Of a stretch of DNA of 38,355 nt, positions 8,987 to 15,373 are shown in pieces. The stretch covers positions 1 to 38,355 of the forward strand of contig QZKB01000172.1 in assembly GCA_003599415.1 (NCBI GenBank). Reading direction: 5' to 3'. Origin of the DNA: Ignavibacteriales bacterium. Lineage in GTDB: Bacteria > Bacteroidota > Ignavibacteria > Ignavibacteriales > SURF-24. The translations under genes were made by a program, and so were the position numbers. The notes below the pieces were generated by a model that did not search any database, was not told the DNA's origin, and saw only the letters and a program-made list of their open reading frames with translations. Positions within the stretch are counted from its first letter, which is position 1. Each line of letters opens with the position of its first letter.

Positions 8987-9922
8987 ATGAAGAGACGACG
9001 ATTTATTAAAAATAGCTTACTTGCCGGAATTGGTTCTGTTCTTGCTTCGCCGTTTATAAGTGATAATCAAAAAGCGCACGCAATTATTAAACCTGCTCAT
9101 ACACCAGAACCGGAAAACTGGAGCGATAACAATATTACCCTTACCTGGATTGGGCATTCAACTATACTGCTTAATTTTTACGGGACATGGATTTTAACCG
9201 ACCCGGTTTTCTTTGAGCGAATCGGTATTTACTGGCTCAATACAAACTGGGGACCATCAAGGTTTTCTCATCCGGCTTTAGATATTGATAAAATACCCAA
9301 ACCGGATATTATGCTTCTTTCGCACGCTCATATGGATCATATGGACTACCTTACACTGAAGGAGTTTGCTAATAAATTTCCAAACCAGATTGATTTTGTA
9401 ACCGCTTTGAACACCAGTGACGTAATAGAAGATTTGCCATGGAAATCAATTAAGGAGTTAGACTGGAACGATTCCTATTCATTAAACTCAATAAATATTA
9501 CCGCAAAAGAAGTAAAACATTTTGGCTGGAGATATCCCTGGGAAAATGACCGCTCCAAGGGAAATTTCAAAAACGGAAGAAGCTACAATGCATACATACT
9601 GGAGAAAAACGGGAAAAAAGTTTTATTTGGCGGTGATACAGCATTCATGAATAAATTCGAAAATATTTATGATAAAGATATCGATATATCAATTATGCCT
9701 ATTGGCGCATACAGACCATGGAGATGGAATCATTGCAATCCTGAAGAAGCGCTGATTATGACGGACAAAATTAAAGCGAAATACTTTATTCCGATTCATA
9801 CCTTTACTTTTGAGCAAGGCCAGGAACCAAGGGAAGAAGCTTTAGCCTGGTTAAATACTTCTGCCGTTAATTATAACATTAAAATCGGCTTGAGCGAAAT
9901 TGGTCAGACCTTTTCTATTTAG
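8987..9922 (+). CDS. Tat-exported MBL-fold metallo-hydrolase (NAPE-PLD/UPF0173-like)
   Basis: A 311-residue hydrolase of the metallo-beta-lactamase fold. The N-terminus MKRRRFIKNSLLAGIG has a twin-arginine export pattern followed by a mildly hydrophobic stretch ending near KAHA (about 31), so a folded, metal-loaded enzyme is probably exported by Tat. The metal site HxHxDH is intact in LLSHAHMDHMD (H113, H115, D117, H118). LTWIGHSTILLNFYG at the start of the mature domain and VLFGGDTAFM (metal Asp) and FIPIHTFTF (final His) complete the pattern. It is closest in layout to the N-acyl-phosphatidylethanolamine phospholipase D-like/UPF0173 branch, so a lipid or phosphodiester substrate is possible but unproven. 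Confidence 0.88.
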   Translation: MKRRRFIKNSLLAGIGSVLASPFISDNQKAHAIIKPAHTPEPENWSDNNITLTWIGHSTILLNFYGTWILTDPVFFERIGIYWLNTNWGPSRFSHPALDIDKIPKPDIMLLSHAHMDHMDYLTLKEFANKFPNQIDFVTALNTSDVIEDLPWKSIKELDWNDSYSLNSINITAKEVKHFGWRYPWENDRSKGNFKNGRSYNAYILEKNGKKVLFGGDTAFMNKFENIYDKDIDISIMPIGAYRPWRWNHCNPEEALIMTDKIKAKYFIPIHTFTFEQGQEPREEALAWLNTSAVNYNIKIGLSEIGQTFSI

Positions 9923-9988
9923 CCGATCACTTTTAAAATATTTTCTAAATTCCGGTATAGAAAAAGAAAACACTTATTTGTTTTAAAA

Positions 9989-10109
9989 AAAACTCATCCC
10001 CCGTCCCCTTCTCTTGTAAAGAGAAGGGGAGATTACGCTTTTCTTTCGAAAGTCCCTCTCTTTTTAAGACTTGCCTGCTGCAAGTAGGGAGGGATTTAGG
10101 GTGAGTTTT
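9989..10109. repeat. MITE-like palindromic element with internal hairpins
   Basis: A roughly 121-bp non-coding element bounded by imperfect inverted termini: AAAACTCATCC at the left and GGGTGAGTTTT at the right. Inside are a perfect 12-bp hairpin (TCCCCTTCTCTT, 10004-10015, with AAGAGAAGGGGA, 10019-10030), a CTTTCGAAAG palindrome (10043-10052), and a CCCTC...GAGGG arm enclosing ACTTGC/GCAAGT. The branched structure with short terminal inverted repeats is what a small non-autonomous repeat (REP/MITE class) looks like. No transposase is present. Confidence 0.6.
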
Positions 10110-10190
10110 GATTTGGAATTTTCAAACAACCTCTAAAAGTTGTGGCAAGTTAAAAAATTATTTTTCTTAAGTTGATAGCATTGCTTATAA

Positions 10191-10230
10191 GAGAGGGGAT
10201 TTTTGTCGTTCCATTAGTGAGGGGTGAGTT
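10191..10230. repeat. Partial second copy of the palindromic element
   Basis: GAGAGGGGAT and GAGGGGTGAGTT here match the right half of the element at 9989-10109 in order and style, but the left half is missing. It is probably a decayed or truncated copy. The rest of the 9923-10410 gap shows no gene. Confidence 0.4.
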
Positions 10231-10410
10231 AGAATACTTATTTTGTTTTTTACCTACTTGGTGAATTCTTTTTGTTCTTCCTTTTTCTTCATTCCTGATC
10301 TATAATTCTAAATCGGAATTAAGAATCTTTCCTCTTTGCCCGGTAAAAAAAATTTAATTTGAATTTTGATTTAATCCTTGTTATATAATTAATAAACAGG
10401 ATTTATTTGA

Positions 10411-10596
10411 ATGAAGATTAGAAGACTAATTAATTTGCTTGGCAAAGATGGTTGGTATCTGTACAGGAAAAGTGGAAATGTCTATCAGCTAATGCATCCT
10501 ACCAAATTTGGAGTAATAACCATTAAAGGCAAAAAGTCTTGCAGATTATCACTGTGTACTTTAAGAAATATATTATTCAGGGCAGGAATTTTATGA
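10411..10596 (+). CDS. hicA: HicA-like toxin with catalytic histidine replaced
   Basis: A 61-residue HicA-type protein (double-stranded RNA-binding-like fold, mRNA interferase in active members). The order of family features is clear: RRLINLLGKDGWYLYRKSGN, then HPTKFGVITIKG, then TLRNILFRAGIL. Active HicA proteins have GSH(R/x)xx before HP, and that His is catalytic. Here the triplet is Gly-Asn-Val (G22-N23-V24), so the catalytic His is a Val, although the frame and full length are intact. The usual C-terminal xGTLxxIL has Cys in place of Gly. The stop overlaps the hicB start by ATGA, the normal hicAB arrangement. It is probably an inactive or altered toxin. The gene is just downstream of repeat elements. 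Confidence 0.78.
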   Translation: MKIRRLINLLGKDGWYLYRKSGNVYQLMHPTKFGVITIKGKKSCRLSLCTLRNILFRAGIL

Positions 10597-10808
10597 AGAA
10601 ATTTTTAATGGTTGTTGAAGAGAACGGCAGAGGTTTTTCAGCTTATTCCCCGGATCTTGATGGGTGTGTTGCGACAGGTACTTCGCGCGAAGAAGTTGAA
10701 AAGGCAATGATTGAAGCAGTAAGGATTCATATTGAAGGAATGAAGAAAGAAGGTTATAATATCCCAGAACCAAAATCCTATTCCAAGATTATTGAAGTTA
10801 TGGTATAA
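10593..10808 (+). CDS. hicB: HicB-family antitoxin (short, N-terminal domain only)
   Basis: A 71-residue HicB protein with the degraded RNase H-like fold of the family: MKKFLMVVEENGRGFSAYSP, then DLDGCVATGTSREEVEKAM and AVRIHIEGMKKEG. The start at 10593 is chosen because its ATG overlaps the hicA TGA, an AGGA site lies 6 bp upstream, and the N-terminus then matches the family. An upstream in-frame ATG at 10539 would add 18 residues inside hicA. There is no C-terminal helix-turn-helix or ribbon-helix-helix domain, so autoregulation by this protein alone is doubtful. It normally neutralises HicA. Confidence 0.85.
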   Translation: MKKFLMVVEENGRGFSAYSPDLDGCVATGTSREEVEKAMIEAVRIHIEGMKKEGYNIPEPKSYSKIIEVMV

Positions 10809-11033
10809 AATCTTTTTAACACCAGACAGAAGAAGTGGATTATTTGACTGCTGATTTATTCCGGTAAATTATATTAAGCGCTATTTCATTCAGAAAACCT
10901 TTCCGGAAATTTTCTAAGGTAAAAACTCCGCCGTTTATTGTTTAATTCCAATTTTATTTTTCAGCTTTATTTAAATAAAAAATGAAGTTAAATTTTGCTT
11001 AGTCAATTTCTAAATAAAATAAGGAATTAAGAA

Positions 11034-11525
11034 ATGACCCAGATGATACCGGAATCAATGTCGGTTACACAGGTAATACAGTTACTTATTGCACCGGCTG
11101 TAATGATAAATGCCTGCGGATTACTTTTACTTGGAATAAACAATAAATATTCAATGGTGGTTAACAGGGTAAGAATATTAAATGAAGAGAAGAGAAAAAT
11201 TTCGCTAAAAGCAGGTGATAAAAATTTCTCCTATGAAGATAATATAAGATTAGAAAGTATTTCCAAGCAGTTACAATCATTAGTTCAAAGAACAAGGTTA
11301 GTAAGAAATGCAGTTTTAAGCTATACGTCTGCTGTTGCATTATTCGTTCTTACATCAATAATAACCGGCTTTGATTTTTTTGTGGATACTGTTGATCTTA
11401 AAATTCCAACAATAGCTGTCTTTATAGTTGGAATGCTTATGGTTCTTGCTGGAATTATTTATGCCTTCTTTGAAACGAAAAGAGGTTATGACATAATAAA
11501 ATATGAAGTAATTTCGCATGAGTAA
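11034..11525 (+). CDS. DUF2721 membrane protein
   Basis: A 163-residue integral membrane protein matching DUF2721 (PF11026). Three hydrophobic segments are visible: about 16-35 (LLIAPAVMINACGLLLLGI), 97-115 and 126-148. Between the first and second is a charged cytoplasmic-type helix containing the family pattern NKYSMVVNRVRILNEEKR and a QLQSLVQRTRLVRNAV segment. The function of the family is unknown. The gene overlaps aat by 8 bp, so the two are almost certainly co-transcribed and may be translationally coupled. Confidence 0.85.
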   Translation: MTQMIPESMSVTQVIQLLIAPAVMINACGLLLLGINNKYSMVVNRVRILNEEKRKISLKAGDKNFSYEDNIRLESISKQLQSLVQRTRLVRNAVLSYTSAVALFVLTSIITGFDFFVDTVDLKIPTIAVFIVGMLMVLAGIIYAFFETKRGYDIIKYEVISHE

Positions 11526-12117
11526 TAATTCATACCTTACAGAAGACGAACTTTTAGAACCGGAAAATATGATTCGTCTTTATGCAAGAGGTGCTTTCCC
11601 GATGGCGGACGATTCCGGTAAAATTGATTGGTATTTTCCGGAGAGACGAACCATAATTCCGTTAACCAATTACAATGTTCCGCGTTCGTTAAAAAAAATA
11701 ATAGGGCAGTCAGTTTATAAAATCCGTTATGATACGGCAGAAATAGAAGTTATTAAGAATTGCGCAGACCGTGAAAGGACATGGATTTCACCGAAATTGA
11801 TTTCAGCTTATAAGAACTTAGTCACAAATAAATACCTTCATTCGGTGGAAGTCTGGGAAAATGATGAATTGATTGGCGGGTTGTACGGAATAGCATTCAA
11901 AGGAGCATTTTTTGGCGAATCTATGTTTTCCAAAAAAAGCCAGGCATCAAAAATTGCATTGGTTAATTTGCTCGATCATTTAAACAAAAAAAATTTTGTG
12001 CTTCTTGATGTTCAATACCAGACGCATCATTTGAAAATGTTTGGCGCCGTTGAAATATCCTTAACCGAGTTTTCAAATTTACTTGAACAGGCTCATTCTG
12101 TTGAATGTGTTTTTTAG
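11518..12117 (+). CDS. aat: Leucyl/phenylalanyl-tRNA--protein transferase
   Basis: A 199-residue Aat enzyme, which transfers Leu or Phe from aminoacyl-tRNA to N-terminal Arg/Lys of proteins and so feeds them to ClpS/ClpAP (N-degron pathway). Family landmarks are MIRLYARGAFPM near 18, WYFPERRTIIPL, RERTWISPKLISAY, SVEVWENDELIGGLYGIAF, FGESMFS and LLDVQYQTHHLKMFGA. The length is a little short of the roughly 230 residues of E. coli Aat, with the ends trimmed. The ATG lies inside the last codons of the DUF2721 gene. An outer-membrane protein gene follows 50 bp later with its own ribosome site. Confidence 0.95.
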   Translation: MSNNSYLTEDELLEPENMIRLYARGAFPMADDSGKIDWYFPERRTIIPLTNYNVPRSLKKIIGQSVYKIRYDTAEIEVIKNCADRERTWISPKLISAYKNLVTNKYLHSVEVWENDELIGGLYGIAFKGAFFGESMFSKKSQASKIALVNLLDHLNKKNFVLLDVQYQTHHLKMFGAVEISLTEFSNLLEQAHSVECVF

Positions 12118-12167
12118 TTGATTTATATTTATTTACCGTTTATTTCATTATCAATTTGAGGGTATAT

Positions 12168-12869
12168 ATGAAAAAGAAGTTACTGATTGGACTACTGTTA
12201 GGCTTTTCTTTTCTTTCCTTTAATTCAGATTTTTATTATGCACAAAGCGTTGGATTGAATTTTACTCTTGCAATGCCGCAGGGTGAGTTTAAAGACAATG
12301 TTGATAATTTAGGCTGGGGCATCAGCGGTCACGCAGCTATTTTTACTCCCGGTCCTGCAATTCCTTTTACTGTAGGATTAAACTTAGGCTTTATTAATTA
12401 CGGAAATGAAAGCCGCCGGGCAGCATGGAGCAATACAATTCCTGATGCATATGTTGATGTTACCAGAACAAACAATATTGTAAATTTCCATTTACTGTTC
12501 CAGGTTTCGCCATTTTCTGCTCCGGTAAAACCTTACATTGAAGGTTTGTTTGGTGGCAATTATTTATATACAACCACAGAAGTAAAAAGTGATTACCTGG
12601 ACAAGAACCTAACTGAAACTACTAACCAGGATGATTTTGCATGGAGCTACGGGGCTGGCGGTGGTTTTATGATAAGACTTACTGATCTTGAACCAGCCGG
12701 AACATTATGGCTGGATTTTAAAGCAAGATATCTATTGGGAACTGAAGCAGAATACTTAAAAGAAGGATCAGTAATAATAAATACTACGACTGGAAGCGCA
12801 ACTTACCGCTTATCCCGTTCTAAAGTAGATTTATTAACGTTACATATCGGAGTAATTGCAGAGTTCTAA
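12168..12869 (+). CDS. Outer-membrane beta-barrel protein
   Basis: A 233-residue protein with a signal peptide (MKKKLLIGLLLGFSFLSF, cleavage after YYAQ) and a mature region of alternating amphipathic strands with Gly- and aromatic-rich turns (FTVGLNLGFINYG, SYGAGGGFMIRL, LWLDFKARYLLG). It ends IAEF with a terminal Phe, typical of an 8- to 10-stranded barrel. The start at 12168 is chosen over an in-frame upstream codon at 12105 because GAGGG precedes it and only then does the protein begin with a clean signal peptide. A strong terminator follows. No specific family (OmpA-like, OmpX-like) could be fixed. Confidence 0.75.
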   Translation: MKKKLLIGLLLGFSFLSFNSDFYYAQSVGLNFTLAMPQGEFKDNVDNLGWGISGHAAIFTPGPAIPFTVGLNLGFINYGNESRRAAWSNTIPDAYVDVTRTNNIVNFHLLFQVSPFSAPVKPYIEGLFGGNYLYTTTEVKSDYLDKNLTETTNQDDFAWSYGAGGGFMIRLTDLEPAGTLWLDFKARYLLGTEAEYLKEGSVIINTTTGSATYRLSRSKVDLLTLHIGVIAEF

Positions 12870-12893
12870 GTATTTATTAAAGACAGAATGTTT

Positions 12894-12926
12894 AAGGCTA
12901 TTATATAAGTTAATAGCCTTTTTTTT
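12894..12926 (+). terminator. Rho-independent terminator
   Basis: A perfect 10-bp stem (AAGGCTATTA, 12894-12903, with TAATAGCCTT, 12911-12920) is followed by a T run. It lies 25 bp past the outer-membrane protein stop and separates it from the convergent kinase operon. Confidence 0.9.
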
Positions 12927-12962
12927 ATTGGAACTATTAGTTTGAAAAATCTTATGTGTTGA

Positions 12963-14807
12963 TTAAGGTAATTTTGAATTATTGACAGTAGTTTTGAATA
13001 GAACAGTAAATGTTGTACCTATACCCTTCTCACTCTCTACAAAAATTTCTGCATTATTAATTTCAATGTATTTACTAACAAGGGATAACCCTAATCCGGT
13101 CCCTTCAAATCGTCTTGTATAGCCGGTATCTTCCTGAGCAAAAGGTAAAAATAAATCCGGTAGAAACTCTTTAGATATTCCTATACCGGTATCTTTAACA
13201 TTTACGCAAACTAAATTATTTTCATTTCTATAGACTATAACTTCTACTTTACCCCTTGGAGTATATTTCAATGCGTTATCAATAAGGTTTTGGAAAATTT
13301 GTGCAACAGTATATCTGTCACCTTTAATTCTTGCATCATTATTATTTACAATTAAATCCAGCTTTAGATTTTTAACCTTTGCCTGATTTTTAAATTCCAT
13401 CATCAGGACAGATAGTACTTCCGAGATTAAATCAAATTCGGTCATACTAATTTCAATGGCACCGGCTTGAATTTCTGACATATTCAGCACCATATCAATC
13501 GTTCGAATAAGTCTTTTCCCGCCGTTTTCAATTATCATAAAACTCGGTTTCAAATCATCACTTATAGTTTTTTCGAACTCATCTCTAAGTAAAGATGTAA
13601 AGCTAAGAATAGTGTTTATCGGCGTTCTAATTTCATGGGACATCTGGGCAAGAAATTCGGATTTCAGCTTATCTGCCTTTACAGCTTCTTCCTTTGCATA
13701 AACCAATTCAGCTTCAGCTAATTTCCTATTTGTAATATCGAATGCAGTAATTATCACACAGGCTTTCGAATCAATTAATATTTCGTTGAATGAAAATCCC
13801 AGCCATCTTTCGGAATTATTTTTAGTTCTTATCTTAACTTCAACATCAGGCACTTTAAAGTTGCGATCTTTAATAGCATTTAAAATTCTATTGAGCAAAG
13901 TGAGCATCTCAGGAACCACAAGATTTTCTAATTTCATCTTTTGTATTTCATCAAAGGAATAGCCTGTGATTCTTATAAATCCTTTATTGATGTAAATAAA
14001 CTCATCATTCCTTAAAATAAAAATTGCGGCATTAATAGTGTCGGCCACCGTTCTGAATTTCTCTTCACTTTCACGGAGAGCATTTTCGGCTGTATCCCGT
14101 TCTTTACTCCGAATGTCTATCTGTCCAAGCATAAAATTAAACTCATCATACAAATTACTTATCTCGTCATTACCCTCTTTAAGAACCCTTATCGAATAAT
14201 CATTCTGCTGATATACTTTTTTTACAGCACCGGCAAGATCAAGTATTGGTTTGGAAATTAAATTCTGAAGCCACAGCGCAAGAAAGTAAGAGAGGAAAAC
14301 AATAAATATCATCACGATAATTATTCTTACAAAAAGCTTTTCCAGGTTAGCTTTTATAGTCTTTGTGGATACACACAGTATAATTGAGCCAAATTTTTTA
14401 TTGTTATAATCAATTGACCGATGCAATAAAAGATTATCTTTTACAAAAACACCAGCCTTTTTACTTCCAATAATAATTTTGTAAAGAGAGTCTTCTTTCC
14501 CTTTTTTATAAGAAGCAAACAGCTTTCCATTCGAATCAAAAACATACACTCCCTGAATCAGAGGAAAGGATTCAACTTTTCCAAGTGCATCATCAACTGC
14601 ATCTTTTCTGTTGAATACTAATCCCGAAGCACAATACTCACCTATGAGTTTTGCATTCATCTCCATATTACTAATAAGATCTTCCTTTTCATCATCAGTT
14701 GCTTTAAGATATGTTATGAAAAAACCCATTGCCGCGGCAATTACCGTAACAACAAGCATAATCAAAATAAGTTTATTCTTTATTGTAAGGTTCTTAATAA
14801 ACATCAT
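12963..14807 (-). CDS. Sensor histidine kinase: CHASE8-like, HAMP, PAS, HisKA, HATPase
   Basis: A 614-residue inner-membrane sensor kinase. Transmembrane helix 1 is at about 12-33 and helix 2 at about 160-181. The periplasmic region between them (about 40-150) reads LIGEYCASGLVFNRKDAVDD, then IQGVYVFDSNGKLFASY, which resembles the CHASE8 domain of the diguanylate cyclase YfiN/TpbB. A HAMP linker (about 181-235), a PAS domain (about 246-365), HisKA with the phospho-acceptor His391 in MSHEIRTPINT, and HATPase_c (N box NLIDNALKYTP, G1 DTGIGIS, G2 GTGLGLS) follow. There is no receiver domain, and no response regulator gene is in the window. The ATG overlaps the YfiR-like gene by 4 bp. It is the last gene of the receptor-YfiR-kinase operon. 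Confidence 0.92.
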   Translation of the reverse strand: MMFIKNLTIKNKLILIMLVVTVIAAAMGFFITYLKATDDEKEDLISNMEMNAKLIGEYCASGLVFNRKDAVDDALGKVESFPLIQGVYVFDSNGKLFASYKKGKEDSLYKIIIGSKKAGVFVKDNLLLHRSIDYNNKKFGSIILCVSTKTIKANLEKLFVRIIIVMIFIVFLSYFLALWLQNLISKPILDLAGAVKKVYQQNDYSIRVLKEGNDEISNLYDEFNFMLGQIDIRSKERDTAENALRESEEKFRTVADTINAAIFILRNDEFIYINKGFIRITGYSFDEIQKMKLENLVVPEMLTLLNRILNAIKDRNFKVPDVEVKIRTKNNSERWLGFSFNEILIDSKACVIITAFDITNRKLAEAELVYAKEEAVKADKLKSEFLAQMSHEIRTPINTILSFTSLLRDEFEKTISDDLKPSFMIIENGGKRLIRTIDMVLNMSEIQAGAIEISMTEFDLISEVLSVLMMEFKNQAKVKNLKLDLIVNNNDARIKGDRYTVAQIFQNLIDNALKYTPRGKVEVIVYRNENNLVCVNVKDTGIGISKEFLPDLFLPFAQEDTGYTRRFEGTGLGLSLVSKYIEINNAEIFVESEKGIGTTFTVLFKTTVNNSKLP

Positions 14808-15373
14808 TTGTTAGTTCCTTTTATGCCTACAACTTTTGCAAGTTTCAACAAATGATGACTAATATGAAATCCGGCATCAATCGCCGCCTTTTCGTTAATT
14901 TCAAAGCGGACATTATTTTCTAATAAAAAGAAATTAATATGCACTCCCTTTAATGCATATCCCTTATTCTCGGAAATCATCAGGACCGGCTTATCCCGTA
15001 ATGCAGCGATTGTATAGTTTAAATCTTTCTCAGATAAGTTTCCGATGAAGAGTATGTGGCATTGATCGCTTTTATTCAAATCACTTAGCGGCAAAACTAT
15101 AACCTTCTTGTTCCCGATTGTTTTTTTAGAATATGTTTTTTGCAAAGCGTTCAGCATATTCGTTTTACCGTATACTCCAATCACAATGGATTTATTTTCC
15201 TTTACCGAATCTTTTTGTTGCGGCCACTCAATAAAAGTAACAAAGTGCTCAAGATAAACAGCCTTAAGAATGTATTCATCTATCTGCATGGCAGCGCCTG
15301 ATAATGCAAAAACAAACAGAACTATCATCATTACAGGATAAATATATTTAACCGGTATTCTCATAAATATCAT
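14804..15373 (-). CDS. YfiR-like periplasmic protein (DUF4154)
   Basis: A 189-residue secreted protein of the YfiR family (DUF4154). A hydrophobic N-terminal segment (about 9-28) is the signal peptide. The mature part opens with the family signature EYILKAVYLEHFVTFIEWP and continues with IVIGVYGK, QCHILFIGNL, PVLMISENKGYALKGVHINF and the C-terminal ISHHLLKLAKVV. In Pseudomonas, YfiR is periplasmic and represses YfiN through its periplasmic domain. This copy has a single cysteine, so it lacks the disulfides of the Pseudomonas protein. The start abuts the receptor stop with no gap; an alternative ATG three codons in (15364) is possible. It overlaps the kinase start by 4 bp, which strongly suggests a shared function. 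Confidence 0.9.
   Translation of the reverse strand: MIFMRIPVKYIYPVMMIVLFVFALSGAAMQIDEYILKAVYLEHFVTFIEWPQQKDSVKENKSIVIGVYGKTNMLNALQKTYSKKTIGNKKVIVLPLSDLNKSDQCHILFIGNLSEKDLNYTIAALRDKPVLMISENKGYALKGVHINFFLLENNVRFEINEKAAIDAGFHISHHLLKLAKVVGIKGTNK

Noticed and set aside
10539..10592. Upstream in-frame start that would lengthen HicB by 18 residues
   Set aside because: The extension lies inside hicA and does not match the family. The ATG at 10593 overlaps the hicA stop and has a ribosome site.
12105..12167. Earlier in-frame start for the outer-membrane barrel protein
   Set aside because: It overlaps the end of aat and would place a second hydrophobic stretch before the signal peptide. GAGGG precedes 12168.
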